A stretch of 64,000 bases of DNA, taken from Bryoerythrophyllum caledonicum. Its lineage: Eukaryota; Streptophyta; Bryopsida; Pottiales; Pottiaceae. The stretch covers positions 11,413,218 through 11,477,217 of the forward strand of contig OZ020514.1 in assembly GCA_963971425.1 (NCBI GenBank), given 5' to 3'. A model generated the notes under the pieces. The model was not told the DNA's origin. It saw only the letters and a list, made by a program, of their open reading frames with translations, and did no database searches. The translations under genes and the position numbers were made by a program. The first letter of the stretch is position 1, and every line of letters starts with the position of its first letter. Shown in pieces: positions 55,597 to 64,000 of this stretch.

Positions 55597-56208
55597 TCAG
55601 ACACACTGTAACCCTTCAACCATCGTGTCCAAACTTTCTGTTTGCACTCTTCCCTTGTACAAGAATTTTGACAGACACGACTGCAGCTTCAGAGCCATGA
55701 GCAGACCCTAAACACGACTACAAGAACACGAGAAAACAAAGAGCAAAGGTGTGGTAACTCCCTGGTCCAGCAACAATTTATGCGCAGAAGCGCCACGACC
55801 GGCGCTGCAGCAAACGCCGCTGCACACAGCCACACCCGCACCACAAACGTCGCTGCAAAAGCTTGCCATCCATCGCTCAACAAACCTCACGCGGTTCCTC
55901 CATCGCACCCCCACGAACTCTTGTCCAATGCGCGCCGCACCCGCTGCCATCAGCGCCGCCTTCAACCAGCCCGAATTTCCCTTGACGACAAACCCTCATC
56001 CTAACTCTCAAACATGGCGATCTGATTCACAGCGGTCATCTATTGCTGGCGATCCAGAACTAATCTCGGGTAGAACATGCTGGCGATGGCGCGCTCTGAT
56101 ATAGGTGGGTGTTGCGCGCGTTGGACGAGACAAGGTGGGCAAATGGCACCATCGACGTGAGAGGGGCGGCTCGTGATGGCGAGGAGATGGCTTGCACAGT
56201 GCGCGAGA

Positions 56209-56334
56209 TAAGGTAAGTGGCTCTTGAACCGACCCTGTTTCTAGAACCGACCCCCTCTTGAAATGTACACTGTAGGTACATTGAAGAGGGGGTCGGTTCT
56301 AGAAACATGGTCGGTTCAAGAGCCACTTACCTTA
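56209..56334. mobile_element. Near-perfect 126-bp palindrome
   Basis: Arms of about 58 bases (left arm from TAAGGTAAGTGGCTCTTGAA; right arm ends in its complement ...CCACTTACCTTA) around a loop of about 7 (actgtag). Only a few mismatches. It begins and ends with TA, so it could be a TA-target foldback MITE. RNA from it would be a long hairpin suited to small-RNA processing. Confidence 0.85.
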
Positions 56335-56941
56335 GGCGACGAGAGGTTCGACCCCAAAGAGCGTGCGGCGATGATGGGACCCAAAACCGTGCAATTATTG
56401 TGTGTCAAAATCGCCAGGGTAAATTACAGGTAAGTTATTGGCGAAAATTCGCCAATAAAAATTACGCTGGGATGGTGTGATGAAGAAAAAAGGTTAAAAA
56501 ATGATATCACTCTGACGCGAATCGCCGCTTCTCTGCACGCGTTGATCGTGCCAACTTCCACACACGTGATTAGATGGTCACCACCAAAAGCCTGGGTCCT
56601 CTGCCAGAGCTGGGAAACATATCTCTCCATTCCAGCGTACTTCCAGACAGAAGTCAATTCAAACTCTTCTGAAGTACTGTAGCTGAACAGAAATAATTCG
56701 AAAAATCTATGTCGATAAGGTTGGGGACAATAGAGTTTTCCTGAAAGTCTGAGTTTTAACGGGTGGCTACCTTGTGTCAGCCAAAAAGACCCGGTGTAGC
56801 ACCTTTTGAGGACCTTATGTCTTTCTCTATTCACCAAAGCAGGGTGAGATTTAAATACGGCAATATTTGCAGGGTGAAAGTTCTCACCCTCCATATTTTA
56901 TGGGCCACGTGCATGGTGCAACAAATGTAACCAAATTAGTA

Positions 56942-57781
56942 GAGTCTAACCTTGATAATATCACACCCTCTATTTCACCCAAAAATGTGATATTATCAAG
57001 ATGTGACAATTTTGATAATATCACGTTTGGCAATTTTAGGCAAAATGTGATATTATCAAAAAAGAAGGCCAAAAAGTATTCAAGTTTAAAAAAAAAAAAT
57101 CAGAAAATTAAATTAAATTACAAACTGTCAAACACTTGATTTTCCAACCTGAATCAATCACCATCGGATGTTATACATTGCCAAAATCAAATAAATGAAT
57201 TAGTGAAATCTCATATTGAGACTTAACAAATTAGTAAATCCATTGAAACCTAACATATGATTTATCTCACCTCATGTCGAATGGTCATTGAGAAATAACA
57301 CCTGACAAAGTGTAACTGGTTCACATTACACATATAGTATCATCAATTAATCACCATTCTAGCAATGAACTTACACCCGAGCGACATGTACTGTACTAAA
57401 TCTGTAAAGAAACCAACCGCAAGCAAACCCTTGTCCTCTCCCGAGTCTCAATGCTTTTGGAGCGCAGAGCCCTTTTTCTTCCTAGAACTCTCGTCTTCAC
57501 CAAAATCTATGATTTGTGCACATTTTTCATTCAAGAATCACCCCCAATCGTAGATACAGTAAGACATTCCGACGAGATATGCCATCATCCACACTTATTC
57601 ATCCATCCATTTTTTATATTGTCACACTTACACTACAGATTTTGAAAAAAAAAAGTGATATTATCAGGGGTGATAGTGATATTAACAAGGTGGTTTTACA
57701 CTAAGAAAATTTGTTTCAAGGTTTTGGGTGACAATATCAAGCTGTTATATTAACAAGTGTGATATTATCAAGGTTAGACTG
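56942..57781. mobile_element. Pogo/Tc1-mariner-like non-autonomous element (840 bp)
   Basis: TA at 56940-56941 and 57782-57783. Inverted ends GAGTCTAACCTTGATAATAT / CAGTCTAACCTTGATAATAT. 'gtgatattatca' recurs in both orientations near both ends (56985-57060, 57650-57775), as subterminal transposase sites do. CAGT-starting ends with a 'GATAAT' core resemble pogo/Tigger. No transposase ORF. Confidence 0.8.
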
Positions 57782-58057
57782 TAATTTGGAGTCACCAATG
57801 CCACCTTGCATCTATGTTTGGACGGTGAGTGTGTCTAGATGATTAACCCTACAGCATGTAGGTTGGCTGACAAAGGACCATAATTTATGGAATAAATCCC
57901 AAAGTTAGCCAAACCACCATGTTTCTCAAAAACAAGTAGACTTTCAGGTGTACAACCGAATTCAGCGTTTTGGGGTGACAGCTAGGGTTCAAACCCTGAG
58001 TACTTTCAGGAAAACTCTAATGTACAATAGGTAATTAATGTCAAGTCCTACAACCCA

Positions 58058-58334
58058 GGATTTGTCTAAATACCCCGGTCGAGCATTGCATCAAGCCTCA
58101 GGTTTGGAAGGGTGGGGGAGGGTAGGGACAAAATCGGCCCCTATTTTTATGTTGGAGGGGGGCCCTATTTGACCAAGGGGGGGCTATCGAGAGTACTTGG
58201 GGCCACAGACCCCATATTTGGCCAAAAAAATTCCAAAAAAACCTCTAGAGCCCCGAAAGTTAAAAGGCCAGAAAAATGGACCACCCAAGGCTGAGGCTTG
58301 GTGCAACGCCCGACCACGGTAAATAGGGAGATCC
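58058..58334. mobile_element. MULE-like MITE, copy 3 (277 bp)
   Basis: Ends GGATTTGTC... and ...GGAGATCC, with long inverted arms (GGTCGAGCATTGCATCAAGC / GGTCGGGCGTTGCACCAAGC). TSD tacaaccca (58049-58057) and tacaatcca (58335-58343), one C/T difference. Confidence 0.88.
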
Positions 58335-58408
58335 TACAATCCACTAGTAGATATGATATTTAGACATTTGCAAACACAACAAACCTTTGCTAGAATCTAT
58401 TGTATTAA

Positions 58409-58676
58409 CCTTTAAGCCCAATGAGCTTTTTTGGCTTGAGAAAGTCTACAAGTGTTCTAGATCATGCAAAATGACATCTATGCACCAGGTACACTTCAGG
58501 ACTAAACTCTACAAACTGATCGTACCGAAATCACTATAGCTCGCCGATGCTTGCACCGATTGTCGTGGCAATGATCTCAATAGATGCCCATCTTCCTCCA
58601 CTTCTAAGTCATGGTCTATTTTTTTCCTTAGAGGTGGGCCAAAGCGACCCATATATGGTCGTTCGGCCTTAAAGGG
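58409..58676. mobile_element. PiggyBac-like MITE (268 bp)
   Basis: TTAA at 58405-58408 and 58677-58680. Ends CCTTTAAGCCCAATG and CCCTTTAAGGCCGAA. No coding capacity. Confidence 0.7.
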
Positions 58677-59488
58677 TTAAGCAATCCTGTCACGTTCTCT
58701 TCCTGATTTTCCATCGCGTTTTATCATCTTGAATTATAGAAATCACGTGACTATACAAGCCAATAATCACCCCCGGGTTATGAAAAATAACTTCGGCGGG
58801 ACGATGGCTCCGCATTTTGCGGAGCAAGGGGTGGATCCGGAAAAGAGCGCGTAGACAAGATTTTGAGTTTGACGTGCATAGGAGATCCACCACGGACAAA
58901 TGTGATCTGGAAGTAGGAAGTCAAGTAGTAAAGATTACTCTCCGATCTAATCAGTTAGGATTAGAAGGAGCTTCTGAAATCAGATCTGGACATAAGCATT
59001 TTACTCACTATGATTAGGTTGTGTGCTGTGTAGGGGGGGCGCAAGTGAGGAACTTAGGTGGAGTAAGGAGGACCTTCACAGCAAACAACAAGCAGTAGGG
59101 AACGAGGTGAGCAAGAGTGGAAGGAGTCACACGGCAAAGAGGAGAACAGAGAAAGGATCACCGAGAGTCCGCTACAGCTAGAACGTGCCTCGTGGTTCTT
59201 CCTCAGCTAGGGACTTTGCAACTCCTCCCCAACCGCTGGGTGAGGAAAACGGTGACGGCCATGCTGAGCAGGTACTTCGGTGTCCATCTGAAAACCGAAT
59301 GCTTTCTTTTACGTAAGCACACCTCAAAATTGCAAGTTTAAGCACAATAGAATAGATAACCAGATAACAGAAAATCAGCTGTGGGAAGTAGCCTCAACGG
59401 GTGTAAAACCACATCCTACAGAGTCTAACTACGCCTTCTACAGAAGCTAAACCCTAACCTCAGATACAAAGGGACCATCTCTACAAAG

Positions 59489-60712
59489 ATGGCCTCTTAT
59501 GCGGACACCCTTAGGATGGCCGCCACTATACTAGAAGAATCAGGAGTTCAAATTCAGCACGCATCAGCCCCCATGGAAACAATGCCACATGAGTCAATGG
59601 AGCAAATACTTACCGACCAACGCACCATTATCTGCGGACTACACCTTGCAAGAGCTACTCCAGGGGAAGAGCTACCGAGCGGATACAAGCGAAGCTATGT
59701 AGGCTTCCTCATCAGAGACCTTAAGAGGGAAATTTCGGTCAATCAAGAGGCAGTCCGAAACGAGTCACAGTACCTACAACAATTCAGCTCCATAGCCTTC
59801 TTCCTGGGAGGCCGATCGAAGGAACACCGCCTCCAACTGTGGTGTGAGGAACTTCAACGGAAACTCGGTGATAGCATCAAGCTGGGACGTCACCTAGGTA
59901 AGGATTTTCTTCTCCTCAAAGCTGAAAAACCTGAAACCATCAATAAGATGTTGTTACTGACCCCATATAGAACACAAGATGGTATTTACATTTTCCAGAG
60001 ATGGATACCAGGGTTCGATCCATACAACGACAATTTTGACCAACCAAACAAGAAAGGTGGCTTCTCAAGAAGAATGAAACTACCTACATGGGTGACGCTC
60101 AGACACGTACCAAAGGACTTCAGCGGCATCATCAAGGATATTGCACTGGAAATCGGGGAAGTCTTAGGAGAAGCACGCAGCACCGACAAAAGCGGTGATC
60201 ACCGCTTCTGCATCGCGATGGACTGTGGGGAAGCCTAGGAATCCTCCGTCGTGGTGGTTAACCCAGAATCAGGTACTCGCCATTCCATTTTGATAAACTA
60301 TAACTTCCTGCCTATAAAATGTCGCTACTGCCTAGAGACAGACCACAACATCAAAGATTGTCAGGTGCGAACCGGGAAAACAACAAGGACAAACTATGGA
60401 ACCGCAGCAACAGAAGAAGGAGAAGGAATACAAAGTAGAGTCTTACCTTGGGAACTCCAGAAGGGTGAAGATGGTTTCCAGGTGCAAGGACCACGCAACA
60501 GAAGAAGGGGCAGAGCACCAGCACCTGCGACACAAGAGCGAACAGCCAGTGAGCGGAGGAACCAAGAAGGAGGCTGCAGACACCCAACAGGGATTCATCA
60601 ACAAGAGCAGGGCGAGGCCCTAGAAGTTACCCACAAAAATAAGGAAAATGACCAAAGAAACCAACAACAGGAGAAAACGAATAAGGCAGCAACAATACCG
60701 GCAAGAGAATAG
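59489..60712 (+). pseudogene. L1 ORF1 protein with CCHC zinc knuckle
   Basis: ATG at 59489 (MASYADTLRM). One in-frame TAG at 60236-60238. The middle (IFQRWIPGFDPYNDNF, PTWVTLRHVP) matches the DUF4283-type core of plant L1 ORF1. The knuckle CRYCLETDHNIKDC (C-x2-C-x4-H-x4-C) is at about 60319-60360. The tail is Gln/Glu/Arg-rich. The protein coats the LINE RNA. The frame continues past TAG 60710-60712 into 60722-60976. Confidence 0.85.
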
Positions 60713-60829
60713 GGAAAGACGATGGAAGAACGACACCCCAAAAACAACGACAGGAGGGCAAGGGAACCTTCACTGAAGTCGATAGAAGGAGTGGAGAACG
60801 CACCGGTCGGTGGAAAAGCCGTAGGGGAA

Positions 60830-61205
60830 GGAAGCTCGGGCGCCGCCACGCCACCACACGAACAACAAATGCAAGAAAGGAGAGACGAGGAGCGCACAAG
60901 GAATACATCAGGGGTCGCGAGGAAAGGCAAAAGGACAGGAGTTTCAGGCGCCGCCATGCTACCAGCCGAGCAATAAATGCAGGAAAGTGAGGAAGGGGAG
61001 GGCACAAGAAACACCAGGACTAGAGAAACGGTGGCGACACCAGCTGAGCAACAAACGAAGGGTTAGGAGGAAGAAGAGCGCACAAGAAACATTAGGGCAG
61101 GAGAAACAGCGGCGGCACCAGTCGAGCAGCAAATACAGGAATGTAAACAAGGGGAGTGAGCAAGAAACACCAGGGTAGAAGAAACAGCGGAGCCAGAGGA
61201 CGAAC
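60830..61205 (+). repeat. Degenerate tandem repeats in the ORF1 tail
   Basis: In the ORF1 frame the pattern (E)RTRNT-(x)-ET-(x)-P-(x)-EQQ recurs about four times with a period near 60-75 bp (for example GTRNTRTRETVATPAEQQ and RTRNIRAGETAAAPVEQQ), with stops between. It is probably a repeat expansion of the basic ORF1 tail. Confidence 0.6.
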
Positions 61206-61831
61206 AACTAAGGGTTGCTGGCGTAAGAGGAATGCAGGGGGACCGACCTAGAGGGATACGAACTGAAGACCACCGAGGGAGGCGACGTGGTATAATGACG
61301 GACCATCAACACTAGGTGGGAGCAAATACGTGCGGCAGCCTTCTCGCCTAGGGACAAAGCGGGGCGGAGACAACTAGGCCGGCCAACTTTAATCCCCACG
61401 GCCACACACACGGGGAACACACAAGAATCACAGCACAAGGGAGGCCAACGGGCAATACGTGGACGAACACAGGGACCAGGCGTAAAACGAGAACATGACG
61501 AATTATACAGGGGTCTAAGCAGGTAAATCATCCCTTCCCAAACGGCCTCTTTACAAGGTGTTTGACAAAACCAATTTTATCAAGGGCAAACAAGGGAGCA
61601 CTAATCCAACAAGGTCAGGAAGAGACACGTCCAACAGACATCAAGAGGTGGGTAATGTCCAACCGCAATTTTTAACAGATGCCAGACTATGGAAGCTCAT
61701 GATGAGAAGCAGCTCCAACCAAGCACGGGCTTGGCAAGTCGAGAGCTCAAATAATAATCCAAGCTCCAGTCAGGAAGGAGCTCCTAACTAAACATCCCGT
61801 TAGAAGGGATCAACGGAGAGCGAGGTTGCAG

Positions 61832-62528
61832 CAGGGTTGTTCGGCCGTCCGTCCGTCCGGTAGTGTCCGTCCGTCCGGCTGTCCGTCCGGTAGAGGCTGC
61901 TGTCCGTCCGATAAGGGTCAACCCTAGTTTGACCATGACTCGAGGTAAATCAATTTACCCACTGCCACGAAGGCGATTACGTGGCTGACACGTCGTCAAC
62001 AGGGTTCGCGCGCGTGCAGACAGTGGGGCCGGGCGGCGTGAAGGGAGCGGNNNNNNNNNNNNNNNNNNNNNNNNNNNNNNNNNNNNNNNNNNNNNNNNNN
62101 NNNNNNNNNNNNNNNNNNNNNNNNNNNNNNNNNNNNNNNNNNNNNNNNNNNNNNNNNNNNNNNNNNNNNNNNNNNNNNNNNNNNNNNNNNNNNNNNNNNN
62201 NNNNNNNNNNNNNNNNNNNNNNNNNNNNNNNNNNNNNNNNNNNNNNNNNNGGGGTACGCGCCCGGTCTTAAATCGTACGCGCCCGGCCCCAAATGCTGCG
62301 CGCGCGGTCCGAAGGCACGCGCCCGCCCCTTGATGTGACGTGGAAAGCCGTCTGACGTGTCGTGCACACGTGTTTTACCAGGGGGTAAGTTGAAAATTTG
62401 ATTTAGGGTTCGTAATTTTTTTTTACACGCAACTGTCCGCCAAAAAGTGCTGTCCGTCCTGTCCGTCCGTCCTACTGTCCGTCCGTCCGCTGTCTTTGGG
62501 CCCCTGTCCGTCTATGTAGACAACCCTG
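61832..62528. mobile_element. hAT-type MITE inserted in the L1 spacer (697 bp including gap)
   Basis: 8-bp TSD ggttgcag (61824-61831, 62529-62536) and inverted ends CAGGGTTGT, the classic hAT pattern. Subterminal GTCCGTCCG repeats occur near both ends (61850-61910, 62450-62490) in the same orientation. 62250-62330 has 'cgcgcccgg' units. The 200-N gap 62051-62250 lies inside. Confidence 0.85.
62051..62250. other. Assembly gap (200 N)
   Basis: Exactly 200 N, flanked by GC-rich 'cgcgcccgg' repeats that probably stopped assembly. Confidence 0.95.
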
Positions 62529-62956
62529 GGTTGCAGCAGTATTAGTGCACAAGCAAGGGGAGAGGAGGTAGCAACCCAGAATGTGGGGTCCTCGGCGTCC
62601 ATTGACCGGGTAAGCTCCAATCCAGATCCTACTTCTCCGGTAGTTGCAAACAGGATAGAGCGGGCACTGGACTTTTCTACTCCTACAGGACCGCATCATC
62701 CCTGAGCCAATATTAATGGGACAAGACTCACCCCACCCTTTTCTGCACCCACGTGCTTAACAAAGAGGCAAGGAAGGCATAGATTGATTGGAGGAAGGAG
62801 ATGGAAGGCAACCCAAAAATCCTATCAGACAGGAAACCTTAGGAACTGGAGACTACTAGACATTAGGAATGGCCTAACTCCCGCTAGAGTAGAAAGGACA
62901 GGCATTATGTGTGAAACACCGACTTTCCCTAGGCTACAACTCCCCCTGTATTTACC

Positions 62957-63796
62957 ATGAATGTGAAAGTCTTAACCCAAAATGTGCAAGGGCTTATTAA
63001 CCCTGACAACGTGGCCAAACTAAAGAACTATCTGAGACCTTACCTAAGTAGTCTAGACATCTTATGCCTACATGAGCACAAATTGAGAGGCCTAACTCTA
63101 GACACCTTAGCTTCTAGAGTATGGAGGCAGTCAGAGGCCTTCAATTGTGCAGCTGTGGAAGCCAACCAAGCAATAGCAGGATGCGGGGGACTAACCATTA
63201 TGATCTCCTCTAAAATCAAACACCTAGTAATAGGAGAAAGATCCTCAAGTGGTAAAACGGTTCAGTGGGTTGTCCTTAGAGGAGCCTCTAGAGGTGACCT
63301 TGGTATCCTTAACATCTATGCACCACACTCTCCTCTACAGAGATCCATGTTATGGCAAGAGCTGATGAGGATTCTAAATCCTAACCTTAAGTGGATTATT
63401 GGTGGGGATTGGAATTTTGTAGAAAACCCACGAGACAAATTATCGACCTCACGGAGGCAAATTTCAAGTGGAGAATTACATGGCTTCAATTTATTTAAAC
63501 CATTCTTTGGGGTTCAGGAGTGTTTTAACCACAACCAACCAATAACCTTTACGTGGGACAACCGACGCATTGGAAAGGAGAGAATTTTTGAGCGACTAGA
63601 TAGGTTTTACACCTTTTTAGTCCCACGAAGTAACCAAGAGGAACATATTAAGAAATATGAAATTCTAAGGAACAGTGGACACTCCGACCACCTTCGAGTT
63701 ATCCTCCACATAGAACTAGATCACTTGCCCCCTCGAGGCTCCAAGTATAAGGTGAACGCATCTATCTCAAGGATGAAGAGGTTGAGAAAGAATTGA
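62957..63796 (+). pseudogene. L1 ORF2, APE endonuclease domain
   Basis: ATG 62957. Catalytic residues: VLTQNVQGL (Asn), CLHEHKLRG (Glu), IGGDWNFVE (Asp, Asn), FERLDRFYTF (Asp), SGHSDHLRVIL (final Asp-His). All are present, so the nuclease site is intact. The frame is lost at about 63760-63796: the continuation (ELKKRWQACPPHLKFFG) lies in another frame at 63790-63984, the usual linker before RT. Confidence 0.9.
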
Positions 63797-63984
63797 AGAA
63801 GAGATGGCAAGCTTGCCCCCCTCACCTTAAATTCTTTGGTAAAATTAGATGGGTACTCAAGTGGTACAAGTCTTTCTGCATAGAAAAAGCAAAAACAAGA
63901 AGGCAAAAGGAAGAGGAGGCAAGGGTGAACCTAGAGAGAGCCAGGAACAACCTTCACCAGAGCCCAGATGACCAAGGTGCCTAG
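63793..63984 (+). pseudogene. L1 ORF2 linker after the endonuclease, frameshifted
   Basis: KKRWQACPPHLKFFGKIRW and a Lys/Glu/Arg-rich helix (KAKTRRQKEEEARVNLERA) are typical of the endonuclease-RT linker in plant L1. Stops at TAG 63982-63984; RT not yet reached. Confidence 0.65.
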
Positions 63985-64000
63985 GAAGTAGAGAAACAAG

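Larger units (their letters stand above)
58900..64000 (+). mobile_element. L1-type LINE, 5' part (runs off the window)
   Basis: ORF1 (59489 onward) with a CCHC knuckle and ORF2 (62957 onward) starting with an APE endonuclease: the plant L1 layout. The RT would lie beyond the window end. The 5' border is not defined; no TSD can be tested. It is unrelated to the minus-strand LINE at 3166-27773. Confidence 0.85.

Noticed and set aside
60351..61207. Minus-strand Ser/Leu/Cys-rich ORFs opposite the L1 ORF1 tail
   Set aside because: Shadows of the repetitive Gln/Glu/Arg-rich plus-strand frame.

Overview
The window looks like nuclear DNA of a streptophyte, most likely a charophyte-grade green alga such as a Characeae, less likely an early land plant. 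Support: GT-AG introns with conserved phase, a Ty3/gypsy element carrying a cytosine-5 DNA methyltransferase (a configuration known from charophytes and dinoflagellates), a LINE with a Dualen/RandI-like domain set (a type known from green algae), a plant-type L1 LINE, and many small DNA transposons. The species is an inference. There are two 200-N assembly gaps (2440-2639, 62051-62250). No tRNA, rRNA, CRISPR array or operon was found. Layout: (1) 1-2194 has no convincing gene. (2) 2195-52780 is a tandem array with a period of about 7.9 kb, three main units plus a partial fourth. Each full unit carries a zinc-ribbon-like exon, a two-exon TKL-type kinase gene with an MLKL/MCAfunc-like helical N-terminus, and a multi-exon gene with a beta-class methyltransferase-like motif. 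Kinase copy 1 is a pseudogene, copies 2 and 3 are intact, and the fourth unit keeps only exon 1. (3) Unit 1 is split by a 24.6-kb nested insertion at 3166-27773, bounded by an 11-bp target-site duplication (CACCAAAAACA). The outer element is a minus-strand LINE of about 12.4 kb with a long ORF1, a 2A ribosome-skipping motif (GDIETNPGP) at the head of ORF2, an APE endonuclease, reverse transcriptase, RNase H, a CCHC finger and a PD-(D/E)XK-like C-terminus; it ends in a (TTC)n tail of about 577 bp. (4) A minus-strand Ty3/gypsy element (13664-25821, 4-bp TSD CATT) sits inside that LINE's ORF1. Its gag-pol is one 7.2-kb frame in the order gag (two zinc knuckles), protease, cytosine-5 methyltransferase, RT, RNase H, integrase, PHD finger. 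The frame is broken by 12 stop codons and no frameshift, and the methyltransferase catalytic Cys is Tyr. (5) 52781-56400 holds a decayed hAT transposase gene (minus). (6) 56400-58680 is a cluster of non-autonomous DNA transposons. (7) 58900-64000 is the 5' part of a plus-strand L1-type LINE, interrupted by a hAT MITE. Because the array units are near-copies, many insertions can be defined against an empty site elsewhere in the array: the LINE (TSD 11 bp), a piggyBac-like element (TTAA), MULE-like MITEs (9 bp) and Tc1/mariner-like MITEs (TA). The biology is therefore a duplicated kinase cluster, possibly immunity or cell-death related (inference), eroded by layers of transposons, one of which carries its own DNA-methylation and PHD modules.
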